DNA of 64,000 nt, from assembly GCF_020422885.1 (NCBI RefSeq), contig NZ_CP084622.1, positions 3,553,001 through 3,617,000 of the forward strand. Direction: 5' to 3'. Positions 54,994-63,522 of this stretch are shown here, piece after piece. Both the position numbers and the translations under genes were made by a program. This DNA is from Mesobacillus sp. S13 (GTDB lineage Bacteria > Bacillota > Bacilli > Bacillales > Cytobacillaceae). Below the pieces are notes generated by a model that worked only from the letters and a program-made list of their open reading frames with translations, searched no databases and was not told the origin of the DNA. The number at the start of each line of letters is the position of its first letter. The stretch's first letter is position 1.

Positions 54994-56195
54994 ACTGTCA
55001 CCTTCTTGCCCTGGACCATGCTGTGGACAACTGTTGGCAGTCCCCACAGATTGATGAATCCAACGGCAGCATTATGGTCGAACTCATCGTCAGCAGTGTA
55101 AGTAGCCAGTTTTTCATTGTATAGGGAATACGGAGATTTTCTGCCTTCAATGATCGCATGCCCTTTGAAAAGCTTGACTCGAACTGTTCCTGTTACATGC
55201 TTCTGTGTTGATTTCAGGAACGCTGCCAGAGCATCTTTTAGCGGAGAGAACCATAGCCCTTCGTAAATCAGTTCGGTCATCTTCTTCTCAATTACCGGCT
55301 TGAAGTGGGCTACCTCTTTTACGAGAGTGATATCCTCCAGTTCCTTGTGAGCCTTGATCAATGTCATCGCGGCAGGAGCTTCATATACTTCACGAGACTT
55401 GATTCCGACAAGACGGTTTTCCACATGGTCAATCCTTCCCACACCATGCTTGCCTGCGATACTGTTAAGTTCAAGGATCAATTCTGACAGAGGATAAGCT
55501 TTTCCATCAATCGCTGTCGGAACACCTTCAACAAATTCTATTTCAATGAGATCAGGTGTATCCGGCGTATCTTCAAGCTCGGATGTCAGTTCATAGGCCT
55601 CAACTGGAGGCGCCTGCCATGGATCCTCTAAGATTCCGCATTCATTGCTTCTTCCCCAAAGATTCTGGTCGATGGAGAACGGGCTGTCGAGATTGATTGG
55701 AATCGGAATACCATTGTTGGCTGCATAAGCGATTTCTTCTTCACGTGACCATTTCCACTCACGGACAGGAGCAATGACCTTAAGATCCGGATTCAATGCT
55801 TTGATGGAAACCTCAAATCGTACCTGGTCATTTCCTTTTCCTGTGCAGCCATGCGCAACAGCTGTTGCCCCCTCCATTTCTGCTATTTCTACTAGTTTCT
55901 TAGAAATCAATGGACGTGACAGCGCTGATACCAGAGGATATTTGCCTTCGTAAAGTGCATGTGCCTGAAGGGCATAAAGTGCATAATCATTGGCGAATTC
56001 TTCTTTGACATCCAAAACGTATGATTGAATCGCACCGACCTTCAAAGCTTTTTGTTTTATGAACTCAAGATCCTTTCCTTCACCAACATCAAGGCAGCAC
56101 GCTATTACCGCGTATCCCTGGTCCTTAAGCCATTTAATTGCAACAGATGTATCAAGCCCGCCGGAATAGGCAAGCACCACTTTATTTTCAGCCAT
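54990..56195 (-). CDS. argG: argininosuccinate synthase
   Basis: ATP-dependent joining of citrulline and aspartate. 401 residues from ATG 56195 (AAGGAG upstream). PP-loop AYSGGLDTS near the N-terminus, [14 protein letters not shown] for citrulline and aspartate binding. First gene of argGH. Two ARG boxes directly upstream point to repression by AhrC/ArgR with arginine. Confidence 0.97.
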   Translation of the reverse strand: MAENKVVLAYSGGLDTSVAIKWLKDQGYAVIACCLDVGEGKDLEFIKQKALKVGAIQSYVLDVKEEFANDYALYALQAHALYEGKYPLVSALSRPLISKKLVEIAEMEGATAVAHGCTGKGNDQVRFEVSIKALNPDLKVIAPVREWKWSREEEIAYAANNGIPIPINLDSPFSIDQNLWGRSNECGILEDPWQAPPVEAYELTSELEDTPDTPDLIEIEFVEGVPTAIDGKAYPLSELILELNSIAGKHGVGRIDHVENRLVGIKSREVYEAPAAMTLIKAHKELEDITLVKEVAHFKPVIEKKMTELIYEGLWFSPLKDALAAFLKSTQKHVTGTVRVKLFKGHAIIEGRKSPYSLYNEKLATYTADDEFDHNAAVGFINLWGLPTVVHSMVQGKKVTV

Positions 56196-56214
56196 TTTTT
56201 CATACTCCTTCGCG

Positions 56215-56252
56215 TTCGAATATTTATTCATATTAGTTAATTTTTATTCATG
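56215..56252 (-). promoter_or_regulatory. two ARG boxes upstream of argG
   Basis: Minus strand TATGAATAAATATTCGAA (56215-56232) and CATGAATAAAAATTAACT (56235-56252), each one main mismatch from the TGAAT-N4-ATTCA form. Their centres are 20 bp apart, as needed for an arginine repressor hexamer. Confidence 0.8.
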
Positions 56253-56406
56253 TGTATAAAGTTAACAGGTTTTTAGGCACATTTCAAGATAAAATATGAT
56301 TTTTTAATAATACGCTGATTTTGCATTAATCCAGACTAGGATGGAAGAAGGCTTAAAAGTATAGTAGAATGTAAGCAAGATTACCGGAATGGGGGCACCA
56401 TCAGAA

Positions 56407-56724
56407 ATGGAACGATTCTTTCTTTTTAACAGCCGACTGGGCATTCCCCTGCCAGACCTAAAAGCAAACTGGGAAGAGTATGACCTGGATACAAGACACA
56501 GCATTCTCCTCCACTGGGAAAAAATTCGCGGCAGCATTCCCGACCGGATCGCAGAGCTTGAAAAAACAATCAACCTGAAGCAAGCGCAGCTTTCCGATGA
56601 AAGCGACTTCATCCGTTCCTGCCAACTGAACAGTGAAATCGCCGAGCTCGCGTCCATTATCAATGACCTCTGGCTCTGGTATCGCACCCAGCAGGACATT
56701 TCCTCCGAGAAAATGCATCGATAA
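56407..56724 (+). CDS. hypothetical helical protein
   Basis: 105 residues from ATG 56407; an ATG six codons earlier (56389) has a poorer ribosome site, while GGGGG lies about 11 bases before 56407. The product is charged and largely helical (IPDRIAELEKTINLKQAQLSD), with no Cys or membrane segment. Lies between divergent argG and a converging small membrane gene. Not recognised; possibly a small coiled-coil adaptor, but nothing supports a role. Confidence 0.6.
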   Translation: MERFFLFNSRLGIPLPDLKANWEEYDLDTRHSILLHWEKIRGSIPDRIAELEKTINLKQAQLSDESDFIRSCQLNSEIAELASIINDLWLWYRTQQDISSEKMHR

Positions 56725-56739
56725 TACTTTCATTTGCAT

Positions 56740-56775
56740 AAAAAATAGCCCGGAGCTGCTCCAGGCTATTTTTTG
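56740..56775. terminator. bidirectional terminator
   Basis: AAAAATAGCC(C)GGAG / CTCC(A)GGCTATTTTT; overlaps the stop codon of the minus-strand small gene. Confidence 0.85.
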
Positions 56776-56930
56776 TTTTTCCTCTTATTAAAAGAAAATA
56801 CGGAGCCTATTATCAAAGCAGCCCCTGATAATCTCAGGAAACCGTTCCCGAATGGACTGAGTTGATCAATGGTTAAGGCAACCATAACACTTCCAATAAA
56901 TATTAAAAAAATCGTGATTAATAACCTCAT
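56766..56930 (-). CDS. very small membrane protein (54 residues)
   Basis: ATG at 56930, five bases after AAAGGAG, overlapping the stop of the GNAT gene by 4 bases (ATGA), so it is translationally coupled. The product has two hydrophobic segments (about 2-19 and 31-47) and a basic C-terminal tail (NKRKNKK). Not recognised. It would be missed by a 60-codon cutoff, but the ribosome site, overlap and terminator support it. Confidence 0.7.
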   Translation of the reverse strand: MRLLITIFLIFIGSVMVALTIDQLSPFGNGFLRLSGAALIIGSVFSFNKRKNKK

Positions 56931-57451
56931 GTATACTCCTTTTGAAGTTTTTTACCCATAATGACATAAGATTCTTGGTCACCATTTGGATAAAAGGCAT
57001 CATTTAAAACAGACCACCCCAGATTTTCATATAGACTGCGGGCAGAAGCATTATTGCGTTGAGTGGTTAAAACTGCTGTCTGATGTTCTGCACCATCTAC
57101 CAGCACAGTTACCAATTGTTTTGCCAGCCCTTGATTCCTAAATGTTGGATGCACTCCTAATTCAACGAATTCAAAGCAATCCGTTAACCAATTTTGATAC
57201 TCTTCAGGAGTGAACGCCTTCTCCATTAATCCGTGGTAATACTGACCCGGTTGAGAGAAGTAACCATAAGCGTAACCGGCCACTTCCCCTTGCTCAGAAA
57301 TAGCCACAAAACCTTTATAACCATCATATCCTGCATGCCTCATCACTCGACCTCTAATGGAACTATCTTCTTGCTCCCATACTTGCTGGTATAAGTCCGC
57401 TACTTGGTTCAATACCTCTTCTTCTCTATTAATTTCTCTATACTCGAACAT
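56927..57451 (-). CDS. GNAT family N-acetyltransferase
   Basis: 174 residues with the acetyl-CoA-binding motif A region ELGVHPTFRNQGLAKQLV (R/Q-x2-G-x-A form) and a motif B region near ARSLYENLGW. Substrate unknown. Odd context: the start codon is only 26 bases from the end of the second 52-bp repeat array, so its promoter must lie in the array or come from read-through. Operon with the following 54-residue membrane protein. Confidence 0.88.
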   Translation of the reverse strand: MFEYREINREEEVLNQVADLYQQVWEQEDSSIRGRVMRHAGYDGYKGFVAISEQGEVAGYAYGYFSQPGQYYHGLMEKAFTPEEYQNWLTDCFEFVELGVHPTFRNQGLAKQLVTVLVDGAEHQTAVLTTQRNNASARSLYENLGWSVLNDAFYPNGDQESYVIMGKKLQKEYT

Positions 57452-57476
57452 TTTTTAGGCTTCCCCCTTGCTTTTT

Positions 57477-57717
57477 GACAGCTTTTCTTGTTTCTTCCTT
57501 AAACCTGTCTTAAGTTGGCTCTTCTTTTGACAGCTTTTCTCGTTTTTCTCTTAAACCTGTCATAAGTTGCCTCTTCTTTTGACAGCTTTTCCCCTTTTCC
57601 TCTCAAACCTGTCTTAAGTTGGCTCTTCTTTTGACAGCTTTTCTCGTTTTTCTCTCTAACCTGTCTTAAGTTGGCTCTTCTTTTGACAGCTTTTCTTGAT
57701 TCTCCCTTAAACCTGTC
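57477..57717. repeat. 52-bp tandem inverted-repeat array, locus 2 (five units)
   Basis: TTGACAGCTTTT at 57475, 57527, 57579, 57631 and 57683, an exact 52-bp step. Each unit spans GACAG to CTGTC in 33 bp and then a 19-bp linker (TTAAGTTGGCTCTTCTT-like). Arms match locus 1; inner spacers and linkers differ from it. Lies between the moaB terminator and the GNAT start. Confidence 0.93.
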
Positions 57718-57810
57718 AGAACCTGAAGCTGCTATTAAAAGAGCAGCTTCCTTTTCTCTGGAAACTCCCTATAGTTATTCAAGCAATCAACCCCAATTCC
57801 TTTTAAAAAA

Positions 57811-57843
57811 CAAAAAAAGATGGAATCTGTAAAAGATTCCATC
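57811..57843 (-). terminator. terminator of moaB
   Basis: 9-bp stem GATGGAATC / GATTCCATC, then seven T on the minus strand. Confidence 0.85.
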
Positions 57844-57855
57844 CGCGTATTTCAT

Positions 57856-58368
57856 CTATAAATCCTTCGTCAGTTCTCTCACCACATGTCCGATTTCGGG
57901 TATAATCAACTTTTCCATTGCCAGGCGAACGGCACCTGTTGAACCTGGTGTTGAGAAGACGGCCCGGTCATTCACGACTCCGGCTGCGGCACGCGATAGC
58001 AGAGCAGCCGACCCTATATCTTCAGTGTAGCTGAGCATGCGGAAAATCTCACCGAATCCTGGTATTTCTTTTTCGAAGATGCCCTGGACTGTTTCGATCG
58101 TTACGTCTCGTTTGGCAATCCCCGTTCCGCCATTTGTCAAGACTACATCCACTTCAGGATTGCTGCAGCCTTTCAAGACTTCGGATTTAATCGGTTCTGC
58201 CTCGTCTTTGACAATGACGTAATCGACGATCTTATGACCTGCAGCCTCAAGCATTTCCATCATTAACTTGCCGCTTTTATCTGTTTCGGGTGTTCTTGTG
58301 TCGCTTACGGTTATGACTTTACAGCGCACCTGGCTCGGTGCAGCCTTCTTGTGTTCCTGTGTACTCAT
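57856..58368 (-). CDS. moaB: molybdenum cofactor protein MoaB/MogA family
   Basis: 170 residues; binds molybdopterin and helps its adenylylation in cofactor synthesis. Characteristic motifs: VSDTRTPETDKSG near the start, TNGGTGIAKRDVT in the middle and FSTPGSTGAVRLAM near the end. AAAGGAG lies about 12 bases upstream. Starts four bases after the EcsC-like gene, so probably cotranscribed, although no functional link is evident. Confidence 0.93.
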   Translation of the reverse strand: MSTQEHKKAAPSQVRCKVITVSDTRTPETDKSGKLMMEMLEAAGHKIVDYVIVKDEAEPIKSEVLKGCSNPEVDVVLTNGGTGIAKRDVTIETVQGIFEKEIPGFGEIFRMLSYTEDIGSAALLSRAAAGVVNDRAVFSTPGSTGAVRLAMEKLIIPEIGHVVRELTKDL

Positions 58369-58372
58369 AAGC

Positions 58373-59209
58373 CTATAGAGCTCCTTTTTCTTTAAAATAT
58401 CTCATCTGATAAAATTTATGGGCGAAATCCGTAACTCTTCTCGTCAATTGATAATTCGCTCCCGCGCCGATCCCCATGCTGATCAAAGGCATGCCCTGGA
58501 CATGCTTTTTGCGGAACATCAGAATCGCCATTCCTTTGAAAATCTGTTTGATTGGCTGTTCAAGCCAAGTCACGTCTGTCAGGTCATCATTGCCTTCGTA
58601 GAAATAAAAGTCTTCTGCCTGTACGATGTCATTCTTCAGTTCTTCCCAGCCCGCACTCTGCATCCTGGAAGGCATTGTTGCCGTATGGAAAACCTTCAAA
58701 GCGACCATCATTTCGAATGGTGTATTCACTTCGAATCCATATGTCATGGCAACCAGCTGGACAATCCTCAGATTTATCACGGCCATCGCCGGCATATCTG
58801 CCCCAAGCACAAGATTTCCACCGCTTCCCGACATGCCGCCCTGGACAAAGGAATAGAGCCTGTGTCTGGCGATTTGCTGCCTGGCAATGAACTCAAGCTG
58901 TTCAATAGGCAGCTCCCTTAAATCCTCAATCGTTTCGAGGTTCGGCTGAAAAACACGCCCAGCAGATAAAATGCGTTCTTTGGCATCCATCTGCAGCTGT
59001 GATCCCTGAATTAAGGAGTGTAGATGGAAAAGCCAGCTGTCGAACAAAGTGAAAAAGCGGTCCTGCACCTCTTCTGGCAATAGCGAAAAAGATCGTTCAA
59101 GGTATCGGTCATACGCCAATTCAAAGTCATTCGGTTCATAGTCATAGAGATTGTTTTCCCAAGCACTTAATTCATCCAGCACCTTTTGTTCCCGTTGAGT
59201 CAAAGGCAT
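58373..59209 (-). CDS. EcsC family protein
   Basis: 278 residues from ATG 59209 (GGAGG seven bases upstream). Belongs to the EcsC protein family by overall pattern, including the GGMSGSGGNLVLGADMP segment (about 128-144) typical of EcsC-like proteins. A moderately hydrophobic middle (about 135-160) could associate with membrane. Function unknown. Upstream of and nearly touching moaB. The 15-codon longer frame is rejected. Confidence 0.8.
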   Translation of the reverse strand: MPLTQREQKVLDELSAWENNLYDYEPNDFELAYDRYLERSFSLLPEEVQDRFFTLFDSWLFHLHSLIQGSQLQMDAKERILSAGRVFQPNLETIEDLRELPIEQLEFIARQQIARHRLYSFVQGGMSGSGGNLVLGADMPAMAVINLRIVQLVAMTYGFEVNTPFEMMVALKVFHTATMPSRMQSAGWEELKNDIVQAEDFYFYEGNDDLTDVTWLEQPIKQIFKGMAILMFRKKHVQGMPLISMGIGAGANYQLTRRVTDFAHKFYQMRYFKEKGAL

Positions 59210-59252
59210 CGAAAAACCTCCAGCATATCTGAATTTTCTTCCAGTATAGCAC

Positions 59253-59285
59253 AAGAAAAGCGGAAGCGCCTCGGTCAGCCCAGAG
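59253..59285. repeat. fragment of dispersed repeat B
   Basis: AAGAAAAGCGGAAGCGCCTCGGTCAGCCC matches the first 30 or so bases of copy B1 with two to three changes, then similarity stops. A truncated remnant. Confidence 0.6.
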
Positions 59286-59329
59286 CAGCAAGTTCAGTAA
59301 TAACAAACCAAAACTACCGACCAATCATA

Positions 59330-59359
59330 AAAAAGGCAGAAGCCTATTCGCTTCTGCCT
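59330..59359 (-). terminator. terminator of ackA
   Basis: 10-bp stem AGGCAGAAGC / GCTTCTGCCT with TTTTTTATG on the minus strand. Confidence 0.85.
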
Positions 59360-59370
59360 GGAATCATGAT

Positions 59371-60558
59371 TTATTTTGACAAACGAACGACGTCACGTGC
59401 GATCATGACTTCCTCATCTGTCGGGATGACCATTACTTTTACTGGAGAGTGTGGGTAGCTGATGAAAGCTTCTTCACCGCGCACTTTGTTCAATGCTGGA
59501 TCCCAGTAGATTCCCATGAACTCAAGGCCCTGAAGGACACGGGCACGGATTGCGGAACTATTTTCACCAATACCTGCCGTAAAGATGATTGCGTCAACAC
59601 CGCACATGCGTGCTGCATAAGAACCGATGTATTTATGGATTCTGTCTGCGAAAACTTTCAATGCAAGCTCAGCACGTTCATTTCCTTTTTCTGCTTCGTC
59701 TTCGATATCACGTAGGTCACTTGAAAAACCGGATACGCCAAGCATACCGCTTTCTTTATTAAGGACATCCAATACTTCATCCGCAGATTTATCTGTTTTT
59801 TCCATGATATATGGAATCAAAGCTGGGTCGATGTTACCTGAACGAGTCCCCATCGTCACGCCTGCAAGCGGGGTGAAGCCCATTGATGTATCGATTGACT
59901 TACCGCCTTCGATTGCTGCGATACTTGCACCGTTTCCAAGGTGGCAGGAAATCAAGCGAAGGTGCTCAACCGGACGGCCTAACATTTCCGCTGCACGCTG
60001 GGAAACATATTTGTGTGAAGTACCATGGAAGCCGTACTTACGGATTCCATACTCTTTATAATAATTGTATGGAAGGCTGTACAAGAAAGAATTCTCAGGC
60101 ATTGTCTGATGGAAAGCTGTATCGAACACAGCAACCGCAGGGACATTCGGAAGTACTTGCTGGAATGCACGGATACCAGTCAAGTTAGCTGGGTTGTGCA
60201 GTGGCGCAAGCTCTGATAGCTCTTCAATCTTTTGTAGAACCTCTTCTGTGATCAATACAGAATCACTGAACTCCTCACCCCCGTGAACAACACGGTGGCC
60301 GATTCCTTCGATTTCATCAAGAGACTGAATAATTCCCAAAGACGTTAATTTATCAAGAAGGATTTTTACCGCAACATCATGATTCGGGATATCATTAACT
60401 TCCTTGTTCTTTTCGCCATTAACAGAGATGGTGAAAATGGAATCCTTCAGACCGATCCTTTCAACGATCCCTTTGGTGATGACTTCTTCGCTAGGCATTT
60501 CGAACAATTGGAACTTAAGTGACGAACTCCCGGCATTGATTGCAATGATTTTAGACAT
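59371..60558 (-). CDS. ackA: acetate kinase
   Basis: Converts acetyl phosphate and ADP to acetate and ATP in overflow metabolism. 395 residues, same as B. subtilis. ASKHA signatures [10 protein letters not shown] (N-terminus) and [12 protein letters not shown], with catalytic Arg and His regions ([21 protein letters not shown]). The upstream 246 bases contain a TATAAT (60639-60644) with a weak -35; no convincing cre was found. GGAG precedes the ATG. Confidence 0.97.
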   Translation of the reverse strand: MSKIIAINAGSSSLKFQLFEMPSEEVITKGIVERIGLKDSIFTISVNGEKNKEVNDIPNHDVAVKILLDKLTSLGIIQSLDEIEGIGHRVVHGGEEFSDSVLITEEVLQKIEELSELAPLHNPANLTGIRAFQQVLPNVPAVAVFDTAFHQTMPENSFLYSLPYNYYKEYGIRKYGFHGTSHKYVSQRAAEMLGRPVEHLRLISCHLGNGASIAAIEGGKSIDTSMGFTPLAGVTMGTRSGNIDPALIPYIMEKTDKSADEVLDVLNKESGMLGVSGFSSDLRDIEDEAEKGNERAELALKVFADRIHKYIGSYAARMCGVDAIIFTAGIGENSSAIRARVLQGLEFMGIYWDPALNKVRGEEAFISYPHSPVKVMVIPTDEEVMIARDVVRLSK

Positions 60559-60769
60559 TCTGTACCGCTCCTTTTATATAACAACCTGATTAAAATTACA
60601 GTAAAATAGTACACATTTATTGTGTGCCACTGGCCGCAATTATATCTCTCATTTTCCCATTTAAACACTGTCTTTTTCACATTTCAAGCAAAGCTTTTCC
60701 AAAAGGAAAATGAGTTTTTATTCAGATACTTCTAAGGATTAGAAAAAAATATTGACATGGTTTATATAC

Positions 60770-60804
60770 CCGAAAAAATGAAAAGAACCGGAAAAGATCC
60801 GGTC
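60770..60804 (-). terminator. terminator of ytxK
   Basis: GGACCGGA / TCCGGTTC-type stem with TTTTCATTTTTT on the minus strand. Confidence 0.75.
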
Positions 60805-61800
60805 CTAGTTATGGCTAGACTTATTGTCGGTAAACCATTGGTCGATTTTATTCAGCATCCTGTTAACGGCTGCTCCGTCCGAAAGCTTTGGAAGTTCGGC
60901 AAGGAGTGCCTGTTTTGGCGGCTTCACTTCTTCACCATTCTTTTGAAGAATAAGAATGCTTTTAGATGCCTGCTTATTTTTAAACAAAGACGCTGGAAGC
61001 TGCAATACTCCCTGGACAATCAGATGGTTTTTAATGAATTCATGAAGCATTGGGGCTTGTTCGCTCTCAAAAAGACCGTTTGGAATCATGAAAAACAAGT
61101 AGCCGCCTTCTTTTACATGATTCGTACTTTGCTCGATGAACATATGATGAGAATACGTATGGCCTTCTTTTGCTTTTACCTCATATTGCTCCGCGCGAAG
61201 ATCATTAGGGTAGTAACCGACTGGAAGATCGCAAATGACGGCATCTGCTGGATCGACAAATAGTGGTTCAAGACTGTCCTGATTGAAAAATTCTACCGGA
61301 TGCTTTTGTAAATTGGCATTGACGAAGGCCAGCCGGATCAGCAGGTCATCAATCTCGACACCGATTGAGTCAATTTCTTTGTCTGTCTGCTGGTTCAAAA
61401 CCGTAGCCAGCAGGTTACCGGTTCCGACTGCAGGATCAAGCAGCCTGAATGACTTCTTGTCGACAAACTTATTGACCAGGTAGCCGATGAACATGCCGAC
61501 AGAATCAGGTGTCATCTGATGATTCGGCTGCACATGCTCCTTCATGCCCTTCAAGATTGCAAGCTGGAAGCCCTTCCTGATTTCTTCTTTGCTAAAGGAA
61601 TCAAGGTTGATTTCTTTGTATACTTTTTCAAGGCGCTTTTTGGCCACTTCATTCAATTCATCCTGGAGCACTGTACCCTGGAACATGTTCTCGCCGCTTT
61701 CGGCCAGCGCCTCCAAATATGTACATGACAACTCTTCTTTTAAAATATCCGCACTCGTATTGAACGCAGTAAATAATTGTTCGACCGGAGTTACACTCAC
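60805..61800 (-). CDS. ytxK: class I SAM-dependent methyltransferase YtxK
   Basis: 331 residues from GTG at 61800, seven bases after AGGAGG, close to the 329 of B. subtilis YtxK. SAM motif DPAVGTGNLL, and the catalytic motif reads CDLPVGYYP where DNA-adenine methylases have NPPF/DPPY; the fold is HsdM-like. No specificity or restriction subunit is nearby, so it is unlikely to be a restriction system. Target unknown. Conserved place between ackA and tpx. Confidence 0.92.
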   Translation of the reverse strand: MSVTPVEQLFTAFNTSADILKEELSCTYLEALAESGENMFQGTVLQDELNEVAKKRLEKVYKEINLDSFSKEEIRKGFQLAILKGMKEHVQPNHQMTPDSVGMFIGYLVNKFVDKKSFRLLDPAVGTGNLLATVLNQQTDKEIDSIGVEIDDLLIRLAFVNANLQKHPVEFFNQDSLEPLFVDPADAVICDLPVGYYPNDLRAEQYEVKAKEGHTYSHHMFIEQSTNHVKEGGYLFFMIPNGLFESEQAPMLHEFIKNHLIVQGVLQLPASLFKNKQASKSILILQKNGEEVKPPKQALLAELPKLSDGAAVNRMLNKIDQWFTDNKSSHN

Positions 61801-61834
61801 TTTTCTTCCTCCTGATTTCAATGGATATTTATAT

Positions 61835-61863
61835 ATTTTAGCCCTGTTTTGCTTTGTGTACAA
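61835..61863 (-). promoter_or_regulatory. promoter of ytxK
   Basis: Minus strand TTGTAC (61858-61863), 17-base spacer, TAAAAT (61835-61840). Confidence 0.6.
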
Positions 61864-61921
61864 GGCATATGGCTGGAAAGGATCTGCACTGGATACAGGT
61901 ACCTAAACTATTGCTGGGATT

Positions 61922-62275
61922 CTATCGGACACTTTCATTGTTCTTCGCACTCTGTTTGTCCGATAGAGCCCTGCTATCGGACACTTTCACTGTTCTTCGC
62001 ACTCTGTTTGTCCGATAGAGCCTTGCTATCGGACACTTTCACTGTTCTCCGCACTCTGTTTGTCCCATAGAGCCTTGCTATCGGACACTTTCATTGTTCT
62101 TCGCACTCTGTTTGTCCGATAGAACCTTGCTATCGGACACTTTCACTGTTATCCGCACTCTGTTTGTCCGATAGAACCTTGCTATCGGACACTTTTACTG
62201 TTATCCGCACTCTGTTTGTCCGATAGAGCCTTCCTATCGGACACTTTCATTGTTCTTCGCACTCTCTTTGTCCGA
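61922..62275. repeat. 52-bp tandem inverted-repeat array, locus 3 (seven units)
   Basis: CTATCGGACACTTT at 61922, 61974, 62026, 62078, 62130, 62182 and 62234, an exact 52-bp step. Each unit is a hairpin CTATCGGACA / TGTCCGATAG with a 25-bp inner spacer and a 7-bp linker. Within it GACA to TGTC spans 33 bp, the same frame as loci 1 and 2. It lies between the tpx terminator and ytxK. Confidence 0.95.
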
Positions 62276-62296
62276 TAGGAATGATCCTCAAAGTAA

Positions 62297-62326
62297 AACA
62301 AGCCGCAGTATTTTCTGCGGCTTGTT
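62297..62326 (-). terminator. terminator of tpx
   Basis: 12-bp stem AACAAGCCGCAG / CTGCGGCTTGTT, with TTTTACTTT on the minus strand. Confidence 0.85.
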
Positions 62327-62339
62327 CTCTAAGTTGTGT

Positions 62340-62840
62340 TTAGTTCGCTTGCTTTGCAGCTTCGATTGCTGCTTCGTAGTTAGGGTGGTCTGTTGCTTCG
62401 CTTACATACTCAACGTATGTGACTTTGTCGTTTGAGTCAACAACAAATACTGCGCGAGCTAGCAGGCGAAGTTCTTTGATTGCTACTCCGTAAGCTTCTC
62501 CGAAAGAAAGCTCGCGGTGGTCTGATAGTGTTTGGACTTTATCGATTCCAGCAGCTCCACACCAGCGCTTTTGCGCGAAAGGAAGGTCCACGCTGACTGT
62601 CAGGATTTTCACGTTGCCAAGGTTGGCAGTTTCTTCATTGAAACGGCGAGTCTGTGCATCACAAACTCCTGTGTCTAGTGAAGGAACAACGCTGATTAAA
62701 CGTACTTGTCCTTTTGAATCTTGAAGAGTTACTTCAGAAAGATCGTTTGCAAGCACTTTGAAATCTGGTGCCTGGTCTCCTACCTTTACTTCATTTCCTA
62801 GCAATGTAACTGGGTTCCCCTTAAATGTAACAGATGCCAT
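62340..62840 (-). CDS. tpx: thiol peroxidase
   Basis: Atypical two-Cys peroxiredoxin reducing hydroperoxides with thioredoxin. 166 residues. Peroxidatic Cys60 in [15 protein letters not shown] and resolving Cys about 34 residues later (KRWCGAAG), the Tpx pattern. AAGGAGG precedes the ATG. Monocistronic; the third 52-bp array lies beyond its terminator. Confidence 0.97.
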   Translation of the reverse strand: MASVTFKGNPVTLLGNEVKVGDQAPDFKVLANDLSEVTLQDSKGQVRLISVVPSLDTGVCDAQTRRFNEETANLGNVKILTVSVDLPFAQKRWCGAAGIDKVQTLSDHRELSFGEAYGVAIKELRLLARAVFVVDSNDKVTYVEYVSEATDHPNYEAAIEAAKQAN

Positions 62841-62965
62841 ACCTGCTCATCCTCCTTGTCCATTATATGTACAGTGTTAATATATCTTTTAAAGAATTTT
62901 TTTGCAATTATTTTAAAACAAAGTCCATAATTGCATCGACCCTGCCAGTCTCTGACACAAGCAAA

Positions 62966-62990
62966 CTGCCTCTTCAAGGTGAAAAGGCAG
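62966..62990 (-). terminator. weak hairpin after ytfJ
   Basis: CTGCCT(T)TTC / GAA(G)AGGCAG on the minus strand with TTTG only; probable weak terminator. Confidence 0.4.
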
Positions 62991-62997
62991 CATCGTC

Positions 62998-63504
62998 CTA
63001 AATATCAAGATCCGTCTTCGGTCCATTATAGTCATTTTGCTTTTGATCCTTGTTCTGGCTGCTATCCTGGCTGTTCTGATCCTTCTTAGACAACATTTGC
63101 TGGATTTTTTCCACTGCCTGAGGGGCAAGGTCTAGAATCTTCTCATACAAATGTGTATTTTCATCAAGATGAAGCATTTTTACACCCTTGGAGTTGACAA
63201 TCAAGAAAGCAATTGGGGTGATTGACACGCCGCCCCCGCTACCTCCTCCGAATGGGTGCTGCGCTCCTCCGGATTGTCCACCAGACCCACCTGAGCCACC
63301 TGAACCTCCGGAACCTCCCTTCGAGCTTTCCAACACGAACTCACTTCCACCAGCTGCGAAACCGAAACCCACCTTAGAAACTGTCAGGATTACACTTCCA
63401 TCCGGTGTTTCTACAGGGTCCCCAATGATTGTGTTGACATCAATCATTTCTTTCAAGCTTTCCATGGCAGTTGTCATTAATCCTTGAATTGGATGGTCGG
63501 ACAT
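62998..63504 (-). CDS. ytfJ: GerW family sporulation protein YtfJ
   Basis: 168 residues. N-terminal GerW domain (about 1-62: HPIQGLMTTAMESLKEMID, then VILTVSKVGFGFAAG), a flexible Gly/Ser run (GGSGGSGG, about 68-80), a hydrophobic strand region (VSITPIAFLIV), and a polar Gln/Lys/Asp-rich tail. In Bacillus YtfJ is a spore protein linked to germination. GGAGG precedes the ATG. It is 18 bases downstream of ytfI, likely an operon. Confidence 0.93.
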   Translation of the reverse strand: MSDHPIQGLMTTAMESLKEMIDVNTIIGDPVETPDGSVILTVSKVGFGFAAGGSEFVLESSKGGSGGSGGSGGSGGQSGGAQHPFGGGSGGGVSITPIAFLIVNSKGVKMLHLDENTHLYEKILDLAPQAVEKIQQMLSKKDQNSQDSSQNKDQKQNDYNGPKTDLDI

Positions 63505-63522
63505 TCCTGTTTCCTCCTTATT

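Noticed and set aside
60559-60760. cre site upstream of ackA
   Set aside because: Known in B. subtilis, but the best match here (TGGAAAAGCTTTGC region) fits only about 10 of 14 positions.
60805-61800. Restriction-modification system from the HsdM-like ytxK
   Set aside because: No restriction or specificity subunit is nearby and the gene is in its conserved core position.
61849-62070. 73-codon plus-strand frame rich in Leu, Ser and Phe
   Set aside because: Arises from the third repeat array; repeats of a 52-bp unit read in one frame.
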